Assembly: GCA_021166775.1 (NCBI GenBank)
Contig: JAJPEQ010000010.1
Span: forward strand, 1-64,000
Length of the DNA: 64,000 nucleotides
Direction: 5' to 3'
From: Comamonas sp.
GTDB lineage: Bacteria; Pseudomonadota; Gammaproteobacteria; Burkholderiales; Burkholderiaceae_C
Shown here: positions 31,178-41,376 of the stretch, in pieces
Numbering within the stretch: position 1 is the first letter of the stretch
Layout: each line of letters begins with the position of its first letter
Program-made: the position numbers and the translations under genes
Notes under the pieces: model-generated
What the model was told of the DNA's origin: nothing
Databases searched by the model: none
What the model saw: the letters and a program-made list of their open reading frames with translations, nothing else

Positions 31178-32542
31178 TCAGGCGGTTTCCGTCAGCGCAT
31201 CGCCCAGCGCGCCGACGAGGCGATCGAGCTCCGCCTCGGTGCTGATGAAGGGCGGCGCGAGCTGGATGCTGTCGCCCCCGTAGCGCACGTAAAAACCCTT
31301 GCGCCAGCACGCCATGGCGACTTCGTACGGCCTGCGCCCGGGTTCGCCCGGCATCTGCTCGATGGTGAAGCCGGCGGCCAGCCCGTAGTTGCGGATGTCC
31401 TGCACGTGCGGCGCGCCCCTGAGACCGTGCACCAGCGTTTCAAAAACGGGGGCCAGTGCCTTCACACGCGCCGGTGCGTCTTCTTTCTCGAGCAATTCGA
31501 TCGTGGCATTGCCCGCCGCGCACGCCACCGGATGCGCCGAATAGGTGTAGCCATGCGCAAATTCCAGCAGGTACTCGGGGCCCGCGGTCTGCATGAAGGT
31601 GTCGTAGATGTCCTTGCTCGCCACGCAGCCGCCCAGTGGCTGCGTGCCGTTCGTGACCTGCTTGGCGAAGTTCAGGATGTCGGGGGTCACGCCAAACACC
31701 TCGGAGCCCGTCCAGCCGCCGGCGCGCCCGAAACCGGTGATGACCTCGTCGAAGATGAGCAGGATGTGGTTTTGCGTGCAGATCTCGCGCAGTCGCTGCA
31801 GATAGCCGGCGGGCGGGATGACCACACCGGCCGAACCCGAGAAGGGCTCGACGATGACGGCGGCGATGGTGCTCGCGTCGTGCAGCGCGATCACGTCCAG
31901 CAGCCGGTCGGCGAGCGCCTTGCCATCGAGCGGCGGCATACCGCGATGAAACGAGCCCAGCGGCGGCTGCGTGTGCGGCAGGTGATCGGCCTCGATGCCC
32001 TGACCGAAGGCCTTGCGGTTGCCCGCCATGCCGCCCACCGAGATGCCGCCGAAGTTGACGCCGTGGTAGCCCTTTTCGCGGCCGATGAGGCGCGTCTTGC
32101 CCGCCTGCCCGCGGGCGCGCCAGTAGGCGCGCGCCATCTTCAGGGACGTGTCGGCCGCCTCCGAGCCCGAGCAGGTGAAGAACACGTATTCCAGCCCCTG
32201 AGGCATGCGTGCCTTGATGCGGTTGGCCAGCTCGAACGAGGCCGGGTGGCCGAACTGAAACGCCGGGGCGTAATCGAGCGTGCCCACCGCCTGGCTCACG
32301 GCCTGCGTGATTTCCTTGCGGCCATGGCCCAGGCCCGTGGTCCACAAGCCCGAGAGCCCGTCGAAGATCTTGCGGCCGTCGGCATCGGTGTAGTAGGCGC
32401 CCTGCCCGCTCACGATCATGCGCGGCTGCGCCTTGAAGTTGCGGTTGGCCGAAAACGGCATCCAGTGCGCCTCGAGCCAGGCCGCGTCACGGCGTGGCGC
32501 GGCGGTGGCGGCTGGGGCTTCGTCCATCACGGCGAAATTCAT
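31178..32542 (-). CDS. Class III (omega-amino acid:pyruvate-type) aminotransferase
   Basis: YYTDADGRKIFDGLSGLWTTGLGH, FFTCSGSEAADTSLKMARAY, LLIFDEVITGFGRAGGWTG, FAKQVTNGTQPLGG. Start at MNFAVMDEAP. Confidence 0.9.
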   Translation of the reverse strand: MNFAVMDEAPAATAAPRRDAAWLEAHWMPFSANRNFKAQPRMIVSGQGAYYTDADGRKIFDGLSGLWTTGLGHGRKEITQAVSQAVGTLDYAPAFQFGHPASFELANRIKARMPQGLEYVFFTCSGSEAADTSLKMARAYWRARGQAGKTRLIGREKGYHGVNFGGISVGGMAGNRKAFGQGIEADHLPHTQPPLGSFHRGMPPLDGKALADRLLDVIALHDASTIAAVIVEPFSGSAGVVIPPAGYLQRLREICTQNHILLIFDEVITGFGRAGGWTGSEVFGVTPDILNFAKQVTNGTQPLGGCVASKDIYDTFMQTAGPEYLLEFAHGYTYSAHPVACAAGNATIELLEKEDAPARVKALAPVFETLVHGLRGAPHVQDIRNYGLAAGFTIEQMPGEPGRRPYEVAMACWRKGFYVRYGGDSIQLAPPFISTEAELDRLVGALGDALTETA

Positions 32543-32632
32543 GTGGGTCTCCTTGAAATGGCCTCCGGGCCGGACGACGCCCGGCCGGGGCGGCAAAAAC
32601 GATGCTTGTACCTCGACATTGTGCGTCGTGGC

Positions 32633-32884
32633 ATGCTCGCGTGCATGCCAGGGGCACACAAGGCCATTGCCGCCATCGATCCCGACCGCTGCACCGGCTG
32701 CGGCTGGTGCGTGGCCGTGTGCCCGCCGCACGTGCTGTCGCTGCACGCGCAGGGCGATGCACCGGGCGCGGCCAAGCGCTCGGTGCTCGATGATGCCGAC
32801 GCCTGCACCGGCTGCGCCCTGTGCGCGCTGCGCTGCCCGTTCGACGCGATCACCATGGTGCGCCGGGACGCGCCCTTTCACTGA
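32633..32884 (+). CDS. Small 2x[4Fe-4S] ferredoxin
   Basis: DRCTGCGWCVAVCPP and DACTGCALCALRCPF. ATG 32633 or 32645. Confidence 0.85.
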   Translation: MLACMPGAHKAIAAIDPDRCTGCGWCVAVCPPHVLSLHAQGDAPGAAKRSVLDDADACTGCALCALRCPFDAITMVRRDAPFH

Positions 32885-32891
32885 CCAGGCC

Positions 32892-33764
32892 TCAAAACGC
32901 CGCCGGGCGCCACTTGAGCAACCGGCCTTCCAGGCGCGTGAGCACGAAGTCCGCCACCAGCGCCACGGCCGCAAGCAGGATCATGGCCGCGAACACGCCG
33001 CTGGCGTTGAATGCGCCTTGCGCCGTGGCGATGAGCAGGCCCATGCCCTGCTTGGCGCCGAGGAACTCGCCCACCACCGCACCGACCAGCGCAAAGCCGA
33101 AGCTCACGTGCAGGCTGGCCAGAATCCACGACATGGCCGACGGAATCACCACCGCCGTCGTCACCTGGCGCGGCGAGGCGCCGAGGATGCGCGCGTTGGC
33201 GATCAGGTATTTGTCGGCCTCGACCACGCCCTGGAAGGCGTTGCCGAAGACGACGAAGAACACCATCACCACGGCCAGCGCCACCTTGGAGGCCATGCCC
33301 AGGCCGAGCGCGATCACGAACACCGAGCCCAGCACCACGCGCGGAATCGAGTTCGCGATCTTGATGTAGATGCTGAACACGTCGGCGAGCAGCTTGTTGC
33401 GCCCGAGCAGGATGCCGAAGACGATGCCGCCGATGCCGCCGATCAGGAAGCCGATGACGGTTTCCTCCAGCGTCACGGCGATCTGCACCCACAGCGGCCC
33501 CTGCGAGGTGCCGTCGCGCTGCCATTCGACGATCTGCTCCCAAATCAGCGAAGGCTGCGAATAGAAAAACGGGTCTATCCACTTGAGCCGTGCAAACAGC
33601 TCCCAGCCGCCGAGCACGGTGAACAGGAACAGCAGCCGCAGCGTGATGATGCCCCAGCGGCGCCGGCGCAGCAGTGCCTGCGCGCGCACCGATTCGCGCG
33701 CCAGTGCTTCCTCGCTGAGCGAGGCGGGCACCACGACCGGGTGGGGAAGAACGGCGGTATTCAT
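32892..33764 (-). CDS. ABC transporter permease (SsuC/TauC-like)
   Basis: BPD permease; GASPRQVTTAVVIPSAMSWILASLHVSFGFALVGAVVGEFLGAKQG. Confidence 0.93.
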   Translation of the reverse strand: MNTAVLPHPVVVPASLSEEALARESVRAQALLRRRRWGIITLRLLFLFTVLGGWELFARLKWIDPFFYSQPSLIWEQIVEWQRDGTSQGPLWVQIAVTLEETVIGFLIGGIGGIVFGILLGRNKLLADVFSIYIKIANSIPRVVLGSVFVIALGLGMASKVALAVVMVFFVVFGNAFQGVVEADKYLIANARILGASPRQVTTAVVIPSAMSWILASLHVSFGFALVGAVVGEFLGAKQGMGLLIATAQGAFNASGVFAAMILLAAVALVADFVLTRLEGRLLKWRPAAF

Positions 33765-33776
33765 GGTGGTGCTCCT

Positions 33777-34586
33777 TCAGTGGATGGCGACTTCTTCGCG
33801 CAGGTCGGCCCAGATGCGCTTGGAGAGGTCGATGAAGGCCGGCTCGTAGCGCACCTGCGCCATCACGCGCGGGCGCGGCAGATCGACCGGGTAGACGGCC
33901 TTGAGCGTGGCCGGGCGCGCCGAGAGCACGAAGACGCGGTCGGCCAGCGCGATCGCCTCCTCGATGTCGTGCGTGACGAAGACCACCGAGCCGCCGCTGG
34001 CCGTCCACAGCCCGAGCAGCTCGTCCTGCATCAGCGTGCGCGTCTGCATGTCGAGCGCGGAAAACGGCTCGTCCATCAGCAGGATTTCGGGGCGGTTGAT
34101 GAAGGTCTGGGCGAGGGCCACGCGCTTTCTCATCCCGCCCGAGAGCTGGTGCGGGTAGTGGTGCTCGAAGCCTTTGAGGCCCACGCGCTCGATCCACTGC
34201 ACCGCCTCGTCGTGCGCCTTCGCACGCCCCGCGCCACGAAAGATGGGCCCGGCGGCCACGTTGTCGATCACGTTGCGCCAGGGAAAGACCGCGTCGGCCT
34301 GAAACACGAAGCCGATGCGCGGATCGATTCCGCCCACCTTCTGGCCCATGACTTGAACCTCGCCCACGGTGGGGCGCAAGAGCCCGGTGATGAGATTGAG
34401 CGTGGTCGACTTGCCGCAGCCCGTGGGCCCGACGATGGCGACGAACTCGCCGCGCGCCACGCTCATGCTGAAGTTGCGCAGCGTGACGGTGGCCGTGCCG
34501 TCGCCAGAGATGAAGCGCAGGGAAACGTCGCGAAAATCGATGGCCGCCGAGCTGCCCGGTGCGGCCGTGCTGGTCACTGCATCCAT
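33777..34586 (-). CDS. ABC transporter ATP-binding protein (SsuB/TauB-like)
   Basis: GPTGCGKSTTLNLITG, LSGGMRKRVALAQ, LLMDEPFSALD, VTHDIEEAI. Confidence 0.95.
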   Translation of the reverse strand: MDAVTSTAAPGSSAAIDFRDVSLRFISGDGTATVTLRNFSMSVARGEFVAIVGPTGCGKSTTLNLITGLLRPTVGEVQVMGQKVGGIDPRIGFVFQADAVFPWRNVIDNVAAGPIFRGAGRAKAHDEAVQWIERVGLKGFEHHYPHQLSGGMRKRVALAQTFINRPEILLMDEPFSALDMQTRTLMQDELLGLWTASGGSVVFVTHDIEEAIALADRVFVLSARPATLKAVYPVDLPRPRVMAQVRYEPAFIDLSKRIWADLREEVAIH

Positions 34587-34587
34587 G

Positions 34588-35604
34588 TCACTTGGCCGCG
34601 GGCAGGTAGGCGTTGGTATAGGTCTTGGACAGGTCGATGTTCTTGGCCTTGACCTGCGGCTTGAAGGTGGCGAGCACCTTGAGCACGGTCTCGGGCCCGC
34701 CCTCGGGCATGCGGCCGTCCTGGGTGAACATCGACAGCGAGCTCTTGAGCGCGGCCACGTACTGCGCCTTGTCCTTGCCGTAGTAGTCGCGCGGCATGTG
34801 CTCGGCGATCTCATCGGCGCTGTGGGTGTGGATGTAGTTCATCGTCTTGGCAAACGCGTGCGCGAGCTGGGTCGCCTGCTCCTTGTGCGCTTCGGCCCAG
34901 GCGTTGGAGACGTACAGGCTGGGCGCCGGATACAGCCCGCCCAGCGCCGCGCGCGTACCTTCCTCGGTGCGCATGTCCACCAGCACCTGCGCCTCGCCGG
35001 TCTTGAGCATCTGCGAGACCGTGGGCTCGGTCGTCATGCCCGCCTGAATGCGGTCCTGCTGCATCGCGGCGATGAAGGTGTTGCCCGCGCCCACGGGCAG
35101 CAAGGAATAGTCCTTGGACTCCACGCCCTGGCGCAGCGCCAGGTAGCGCGTGAGAAAGTCGGTGGACGAGCCCAGCCCGGTCACGCCCAGCGTCTTGCCC
35201 TTGGCATCGGCCATGCTCTTGAAGGTCGGCGCGGCCTTGGTGGACACCAGCTCCACCTCGCCCGGCACCTTGCCGAAGACGACGATGGCCTCGACCTCCT
35301 TGCCCTTGGCCTGCAGGTCGATGGTGTGGTCATAGAAGCCGACCACACCCTGCACCGCGCCGGCGATGAGCTGGTTCTCGGCATCCACGCCCGCGGGCTG
35401 CGACTGCAGCTCGACAGTCAGGCCCTCGTCCTTGAAATAGCCCAGCGCCTCGGTGAGCTTGGCCGGCAGGTAGATGATCTTGTTGATGCCGCCCACCATG
35501 ATGGTGACGGTGTTCGCATCGGCCGCGTGCGTGAGCGGCGCGCCCAGCATGAAGAGCGAGCCCAGCAGCGTGGCCAGCAACGTGCGGCGGGTGGGAATGT
35601 GCAT
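34588..35604 (-). CDS. ABC transporter substrate-binding protein (NMT1/THI5-like)
   Basis: Signal peptide; IIYLPAKLTEALGYFKDEGLTVELQSQPAGVDAENQLIAGAVQGVVGFYDHT. Confidence 0.92.
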   Translation of the reverse strand: MHIPTRRTLLATLLGSLFMLGAPLTHAADANTVTIMVGGINKIIYLPAKLTEALGYFKDEGLTVELQSQPAGVDAENQLIAGAVQGVVGFYDHTIDLQAKGKEVEAIVVFGKVPGEVELVSTKAAPTFKSMADAKGKTLGVTGLGSSTDFLTRYLALRQGVESKDYSLLPVGAGNTFIAAMQQDRIQAGMTTEPTVSQMLKTGEAQVLVDMRTEEGTRAALGGLYPAPSLYVSNAWAEAHKEQATQLAHAFAKTMNYIHTHSADEIAEHMPRDYYGKDKAQYVAALKSSLSMFTQDGRMPEGGPETVLKVLATFKPQVKAKNIDLSKTYTNAYLPAAK

Positions 35605-35714
35605 GGATTTCTCCTTGGTATGCGAATGGGGACACGGTGACTCTAGGAGGCGCACTCTTTCAACGCGCTTTCGCTGCATCGCAGCATCCGTAGGTGAAAA
35701 CCCTGAAATTCTTG

Positions 35715-35780
35715 GCTTTGAGCCGAATGGGCCTCCAGCGCTTTTTCAGCAAGCGCTGACAGCTATCAAAATGGAGGCCC
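35715..35780 (+). repeat. Dispersed intergenic repeat, copy E (CAGCGCTT...AAGCGCTG stem)
   Basis: ggctttgagccgaatgggcctccagcgctttttcagcaagcgctgacagctatcaaaatgg; 8-bp perfect stem. Confidence 0.7.
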
Positions 35781-35794
35781 GTGGGGCACCCCCG

Positions 35795-36466
35795 ATGAAA
35801 CTGCTGCTGATCGAAGACAACCTGGAACTCGCGCACTGGCTCGTCGAGCTGCTGCGCGAGCAGTCCTTCGTCGTCGACCACGTGGCCGATGGCGCCGCGG
35901 CCGACCAGCTGCTGCGCCAGGGCCGCTACGATGTGGTGCTGCTCGATCTGAACCTGCCGCTGCTCTCGGGCAAGGGCGTGCTGCGGCGCATCCGCGAGCG
36001 CCAGGACGCGGTGGCGGTGATCGTGCTCACGGCCACGGCCTCGCTCGATCAGAAGGTGCAGTGCCTGGAGATCGGCGCCGACGACTACCTCGTCAAGCCC
36101 ATCGAGGTGCGCGAACTCGTGGCGCGCATCCAGGCGCTCATGCGCCGCCAGATGCCGGGCCGGGCCAACCTGCTGAGCTGCGGCGACCTGCACTACGACC
36201 TGCGCACGCGCCAGTTCGAATGCGCGGGCACCGAGCTCGCGCTGCCGCCGCGCGAGCGCACGCTGCTCGAAACCCTGATGCGCCACATGGGCGAAGCCGT
36301 CTCGCGCCAGGCGCTGGTGCAGAGCCTCTTCGGCGTGGACGAGGACGCGAGCGCCGACGCCATCGACCTGTATGTGCACCGCCTGCGCAAGAAGCTCGAA
36401 GCCAGCCGCGCCACCATCGTCACGCTGCGCGGCGTCGGCTGGTTGCTGCGCGCGCGCGAAGGCTGA
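35795..36466 (+). CDS. OmpR/TctD-like response regulator
   Basis: MKLLLIEDNLELAHWLVELL...LLDLNLPLLSGKGVL...GADDYLVKP. Upstream ORF-track start lies in repeat E. Confidence 0.95.
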   Translation: MKLLLIEDNLELAHWLVELLREQSFVVDHVADGAAADQLLRQGRYDVVLLDLNLPLLSGKGVLRRIRERQDAVAVIVLTATASLDQKVQCLEIGADDYLVKPIEVRELVARIQALMRRQMPGRANLLSCGDLHYDLRTRQFECAGTELALPPRERTLLETLMRHMGEAVSRQALVQSLFGVDEDASADAIDLYVHRLRKKLEASRATIVTLRGVGWLLRAREG

Positions 36467-36477
36467 AGGCGGGCCCC

Positions 36478-37899
36478 ATGAGCAGCCTGCGCCTGCGCCT
36501 GGCCCTGTGGCTGCTGCTGCCGCTGTCGCTGTTCGTGGCGGTGAGCAGTGCCTTGAGCTGGCGCAACGCCGCGGCCGTGGCCGACTACGTGCAGGACCAC
36601 GATCTGCTCGCCTCGGCCAAGGTGCTTTCCGACCGCCTGATCTGGGAGGACAACGCCGTGCAGGCCAGCGTGCCGCCTTCGGCGCTGAGCCTCTTCGCCT
36701 CGCCCAATCGCGATCGCGTCTACCTCAGCGTGATCGGCGCGGACGGCCATCTGCTGGCCGGCATGCCCGACTTTCCGATGCCGCCCGAGCGCCACCCCAC
36801 GGGCGCGGACCGCGCCCAGTGGTACGACACGCAGTGGCAGGGCGAGCCGCTGCGCGCCGTGCTCGTGACGCGCTCGATGTACGACGTGGACGGCGCGCGC
36901 GAAATCACCATCGCCGTCGGCAAGACCACGGGCAGCCGCGACCAGATGCTCGCGCGCCTGTGGCGGCCGACGCTGTGGTATCTGATCGCGGCCCTCGCGC
37001 TCACGGTGCTGATTTCGGCGATCGCGCTCACCATCGAACTGCGGCCGGTGATGCGGCTGTCGCGCCAGCTGAGGGCGCGCGACCCGCTGCACCTAGACCT
37101 GTTCGTCGACGCCAGCGCGCTGCACCGCGAGCTGCGCCCCGTGGCCGAGACCATCAACCAGTCCACCCGCCTGATCGCCGAGCATTCGGCCGCCCAGCGG
37201 CGCTTCATCGCCGACGCCGCGCACCAGCTGCGCACGCCGCTGGCGCTGCAGTCCTCGCTGATCGAATACGCGCGCACCGCCGCACCCGAGAGCCGCAACG
37301 CGCAGGACCGCGAGCTGTGGGCAAAACTCGCCACGAGCAACCGGCGACTCATCGCCGTGACCAATCAGCTGCTGCTGCTCGCGCAGGCCGAACAGCGCGA
37401 TGTGCAGAACCACCTCGCTCCCCTGGATCTCGCGCAAGCGGCGCTCGAAGGCGTCACGGCCCTCTCGCCGCTGGCCGAACAGCGGCGCATCGACCTCGGG
37501 CTCGACGCCCCCCTCGCGCCCGGCGCGGCCAGCGTGCTGGCCGAACCGGCGCTGCTCCATGCCCTGATCCACAACCTCATCGACAACGCACTGCGCTACA
37601 CCCCCGAGGGCGGGCACGTCACCGTCAGCGTACGCCAAGACGGCGCGCCGCACGGCACCGTGCGACTCATCGTGGCCGACGACGGGCCGGGCATCCCCGC
37701 GCAGGCGCGCGAGCGCGTGTTCGAGCGCTTTTACCGCATCGCGCCACAGGCCAGCGAGGGCAGTGGCCTGGGCCTGGCCATCGTACGCGAGGCGGCGCGG
37801 GCGTTCGGAGCAGAGGTGAGCTTGGAGGCCCACACACAGGGGGCCTCGGGGCTGCGGGTCAGGGTTGAATTCACCAGACTTCCCGCGCATGCGGATTGA
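36478..37899 (+). CDS. TctE-like sensor histidine kinase
   Basis: Two TMs, FIADAAHQLRTPLALQSSLIEYA, NLIDNALRYTPEGG, GSGLGLAIVREAARAFG. Confidence 0.95.
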   Translation: MSSLRLRLALWLLLPLSLFVAVSSALSWRNAAAVADYVQDHDLLASAKVLSDRLIWEDNAVQASVPPSALSLFASPNRDRVYLSVIGADGHLLAGMPDFPMPPERHPTGADRAQWYDTQWQGEPLRAVLVTRSMYDVDGAREITIAVGKTTGSRDQMLARLWRPTLWYLIAALALTVLISAIALTIELRPVMRLSRQLRARDPLHLDLFVDASALHRELRPVAETINQSTRLIAEHSAAQRRFIADAAHQLRTPLALQSSLIEYARTAAPESRNAQDRELWAKLATSNRRLIAVTNQLLLLAQAEQRDVQNHLAPLDLAQAALEGVTALSPLAEQRRIDLGLDAPLAPGAASVLAEPALLHALIHNLIDNALRYTPEGGHVTVSVRQDGAPHGTVRLIVADDGPGIPAQARERVFERFYRIAPQASEGSGLGLAIVREAARAFGAEVSLEAHTQGASGLRVRVEFTRLPAHAD

Positions 37900-37988
37900 G
37901 CCGTAGCGCGGGAAGTCCACACCCCGATCCAGGCCCACGGCCCGAAGGCGCGCACGATGCGGGTTAGCATGCCGGCCGCACATACAGT

Positions 37989-40175
37989 TTGGACACGCAT
38001 TTGACATCTCCCCCGACGCTCGCCGCTCAGGCGCTGCAGCAATTCGACGCCGTGGTGGCCTCCACGCCCGGCCTGCGCGCGCGCGCGGGCCAGCGGCAGA
38101 TGGCGCAGCAGGTGGCCGAGACCCTGGCGCGTGCGCGGCTGCGGCGTGAGGCTGGCGAGGGCGACGAGGACGACGCGATCGAGCGCTCGATCGCCGTCAT
38201 CGAGGCAGGCACCGGCGTGGGCAAGTCGCTGGCCTACGCGGTGCCCGCGATCCAGATGGCGCTGGCGCGCGGCACGCGGGTGCTGATCGCCACCGCCACC
38301 GTGGCGCTGCAGGAGCAGCTCGTGCACAAGGACCTGCCGGCGCTGGCCGCTGCCCTGCCAAAACCCTTCACCTTTGCCCTGGCCAAGGGGCGGGCGCGCT
38401 ATGTCTGCAAGCTCAAGCTCGAACGGCTCGCGTCCGACGCCGCGGGCGACGACGACGGCCTGTTCCCCGATGACGCCACGCCTGACGCCGCGCAGCCGCC
38501 CCAGGCGCGCCGCGCCTTCTACAAGAGTCTGGCCGACGACCTGGCCAGCGGCCGCTGGGACGGCGACCGCGACCAGCTCGCCACGCCGCCCCATCCGGCG
38601 CTGTGGTCGCCCGTGGCCGCCGTCGCGCACACCTGCACCGGCCGGCACTGCCCCCTCTTTTCCGTCTGCACCTATTACGAGCGGCGCAAGGAGCTCGTGG
38701 CCGCGCAGGTGATCGTGGCCAACCACGATCTGCTGCTCTCGTCCATCGGCGCGCGGCTGCTGCCCGATCTGGACAACTGCCTGCTCATCATCGACGAGGC
38801 CCACCACCTGCCCAAGACCGCGCTGGCGCAGTTCGCCTGCGAGATGGACATCTCGCGCCTGGCGTGGCTGCAGCAGCTCGCAAGCCGCGCCCTGCGCGTG
38901 AGCGCGCAAGTGCAGCTCGATGACGCCACGGACCTGGCCGCGTGCGGCAGCCGGCTGCGCATTGCGCTGCAGGATGCCGAGCGCCTCGTCATCGACCTGT
39001 ACGGCATGCCCCTGCGCGATGCCATGGCCCGGGCGCCCGGCCCGGGCGCAAGCCACCGCGCACGCGTGCCGCAAGGGCAGCTGCCCGAGGCGCTGTCCGA
39101 GGCCATCTCGCAGGTGCTGCAACACGCGGGCGAGTTCCTCGAGGGGCTGCGCGCCGTTGCCAAGGCGCTGCGCGAACACATACGCGACGAACCGCAGGAC
39201 GCACGGCGCCTGTCGCAGCTCTATGCCCAGGTGGGGCAGCTCGCGCCCCGGCTGGAGGCCATCCACGCGACCGCTTCCCTGCTGCTGCAGGAGCCCGGCG
39301 AGGGCGGCGCCCCGGCAGCCAAGTGGTTCACGCTCACCGCGGACCCGGGCGGGATCGTCGTGCGCGCCCACGCCAGCCCCTTGCTGCCCGGCGCCGCGCT
39401 CGCCCGGCATTTGTGGTCCAGCGTGCGCGCGGCGGTGCTGACCTCGGCCACGCTCACCAGCTGCGGCAGCTTCGATTTTTTCCTGCGCGAAGCGGGCCTC
39501 GCGAACGAGCCGGGCGTGACGACGTTGCAGGTGGCTAGCCCCTTCGACTATCCCCGCCAGGGCACCTTGACCGCCAGCAGCACGCTGGCCGCGCCGCGTG
39601 AAGTGGCCGCCTTCACCGGCCAGATGATCGAAGCCTTGCTGGACGACCTCACGCAGGTGCAAAGCGGCGCACTGGTGCTGTTCACCTCGCGCGAGCAGAT
39701 GCGCCAGGCCGTGGAGCAACTGCCGGATGCGCTGCGTGCCACGGTGCTGGTGCAGGGGCAGCGGCCGCGCCTGAAGCTGCTGGCCGCGCACCGCGAGCGC
39801 GTGACGGGGGGGCAGGCATCCATCATCTTCGGCCTGCAATCGTTTGGCGAGGGCCTGGACCTGCCCGGCCGGCTGTGCGAATCGCTGTTCATCACCAAAC
39901 TGCCCTTCAGCCCGCCCGACGAGCCCGTGGACGAGGCGCGCGCCGAGTGGCTGCGCGCCAGCGGCGGCGATCCGTTCATGGACCTCGTGGTCCCCGCCAC
40001 CGCCATGCGCCTGGCCCAATGGGTGGGCCGCGCGATCCGCAGCGAAGACGATCGGGCGCAGGTGACCTGCTACGACAAGCGCCTGCTACACACGGGCTAC
40101 GGCCGCAGGCTCCTGCGCAGCCTGCCCGCCTTCACGCTGCTCGAGCGCCCGGCCAGCGCGCACGAAACCGGATAG
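37989..40175 (+). CDS. DinG/XPD-like ATP-dependent DNA helicase
   Basis: VIEAGTGVGKSLAYAVPAI; Cys-cluster CKLKLERL...HTCTGRHCPLFSVCTY; DEAH; QSFGEGLDLPG; C-terminal QWVGRAIRS. Confidence 0.92.
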   Translation: MDTHLTSPPTLAAQALQQFDAVVASTPGLRARAGQRQMAQQVAETLARARLRREAGEGDEDDAIERSIAVIEAGTGVGKSLAYAVPAIQMALARGTRVLIATATVALQEQLVHKDLPALAAALPKPFTFALAKGRARYVCKLKLERLASDAAGDDDGLFPDDATPDAAQPPQARRAFYKSLADDLASGRWDGDRDQLATPPHPALWSPVAAVAHTCTGRHCPLFSVCTYYERRKELVAAQVIVANHDLLLSSIGARLLPDLDNCLLIIDEAHHLPKTALAQFACEMDISRLAWLQQLASRALRVSAQVQLDDATDLAACGSRLRIALQDAERLVIDLYGMPLRDAMARAPGPGASHRARVPQGQLPEALSEAISQVLQHAGEFLEGLRAVAKALREHIRDEPQDARRLSQLYAQVGQLAPRLEAIHATASLLLQEPGEGGAPAAKWFTLTADPGGIVVRAHASPLLPGAALARHLWSSVRAAVLTSATLTSCGSFDFFLREAGLANEPGVTTLQVASPFDYPRQGTLTASSTLAAPREVAAFTGQMIEALLDDLTQVQSGALVLFTSREQMRQAVEQLPDALRATVLVQGQRPRLKLLAAHRERVTGGQASIIFGLQSFGEGLDLPGRLCESLFITKLPFSPPDEPVDEARAEWLRASGGDPFMDLVVPATAMRLAQWVGRAIRSEDDRAQVTCYDKRLLHTGYGRRLLRSLPAFTLLERPASAHETG

Positions 40176-40184
40176 AGCGCTGCC

Positions 40185-40940
40185 ATGCCCGCGGCACGCG
40201 CCACACGCCACGCCCTTCACGCCTTGGCCCTGGCCCTGGGCACGGTGGCGCTGCTGCTCGGCTGCGCGAGCTCCGCGCCCACACCCCGCGGCGAAGTCAA
40301 GGGCAGTCCCGCAAACCACGGGGAGCTGGCCCAATCCGAACTCAACCGCGTGGCCACGCTGGCGATGCGCGACAACCTGCACAGCCTGATGCGGCTCGCG
40401 GGCAAGCTCTACCGGCGCAACCCGTCGCAGTGGCGCATGGGTGGAGCCGCCAGCCGGGAGCAGGCGCTCGCGCGCATCCAGAGCGCGATCGATCTGCGCC
40501 AGACATGGCCGACCCTGCAAGGCCGCCGCGACATCGACGCCATGGCGTTCGCCATGTCGCGCGAGTTCGCGGGCGACCGCGTGGCCGCGCTCATCATGGC
40601 CACCGTGGACATGCTCGTCACCGCCCATGGCGGCAAGACGGCGTTCTACCTGCTCGACAACATCGACGCGCAACACATCTACAACGCCGCACGCAACATC
40701 GAGATCGCCGCGTGGATTCTTGCGCAACGGCGCGACGACCGCGGCGCGCCGCTGCTGCTCGCGGACGACATCGCGGCCGACGGCACACGCAACCTGAGCT
40801 TCGAGCGCGAATTCGGCAAGATCATCGCGCGCCTGGACCTGCTCGCCGAACTCGCCGATGAACGCCTGCGCCGCGCGGCGATCAACTACGTGCAGAGCCT
40901 GCTGGGAGCCGGCCTGCTGCAGTTCCTGCCGGTGCGCTGA
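40185..40940 (+). CDS. Hypothetical lipoprotein
   Basis: LLLGCASSAP lipobox; no specific family recognised. Confidence 0.75.
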   Translation: MPAARATRHALHALALALGTVALLLGCASSAPTPRGEVKGSPANHGELAQSELNRVATLAMRDNLHSLMRLAGKLYRRNPSQWRMGGAASREQALARIQSAIDLRQTWPTLQGRRDIDAMAFAMSREFAGDRVAALIMATVDMLVTAHGGKTAFYLLDNIDAQHIYNAARNIEIAAWILAQRRDDRGAPLLLADDIAADGTRNLSFEREFGKIIARLDLLAELADERLRRAAINYVQSLLGAGLLQFLPVR

Positions 40941-40949
40941 CCGGACAGC

Positions 40950-41201
40950 TCAGGATTTTTTGCGCAGCAGGTCGTAGAGCACGAGCAGGACGATCGCGCC
41001 CACGACCGAGGCGATCCAGCCCGCGGATTGCCCCACCTGGTACCAACCCATCGCCTGCCCGGCATAAGTGGCGGCGAAGGAACCCGCTACGCCCAGCACG
41101 CCGGTCATGATCCAGCCCATCTTGTCGTCCCCGGGCTTGATCGCGCGCGCGATGAATCCCACGACGAGCCCGATCAGCGCGGTGCCTAGCAAACTGAGCA
41201 T
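40950..41201 (-). CDS. GlsB/YeaQ/YmgE-family membrane protein
   Basis: ALIGLVVGFIARAIKPGDDKMGWIMTGVLGVAGSFAATYAG. Confidence 0.92.
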   Translation of the reverse strand: MLSLLGTALIGLVVGFIARAIKPGDDKMGWIMTGVLGVAGSFAATYAGQAMGWYQVGQSAGWIASVVGAIVLLVLYDLLRKKS

Positions 41202-41302
41202 GATGTGTCGACCTTGTGGTGCGAGGATCGAGCATCTTACGGCGCCCCGCCGGCGCCTGCACTGCAGCGTGCGTCACTCATCGATAAAATTGGCCTTTGT
41301 TT

Positions 41303-41376
41303 TCAAGGAGCGCTGCAGCGGGCCACACAGTGCCTGTCAGGCTTGAGAACACCGGTTCCCTCCAACGGCGCTCACC
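41303..41376 (+). promoter_or_regulatory. S-adenosylhomocysteine (SAH) riboswitch
   Basis: TCAAGGAGCGCTGCAGCGGGCCACACAGTGCCTGTCAGGCTTGA...CAACGGCGCTCACC; P1 TCAAG/CTTGA and pseudoknot GAGCGC (41308-41313)/GCGCTC (41368-41373) match the SAH motif; located upstream of metH. Confidence 0.92.

Noticed and set aside
32418-34652. 744-aa plus-strand ORF
   Set aside because: Mostly antisense to the ABC transporter genes; composition typical of shadow ORFs. Only the small ferredoxin in another frame is credible.
37731-40019. 762-aa minus-strand ORF
   Set aside because: Antisense of the DinG-like helicase; no protein-like features.
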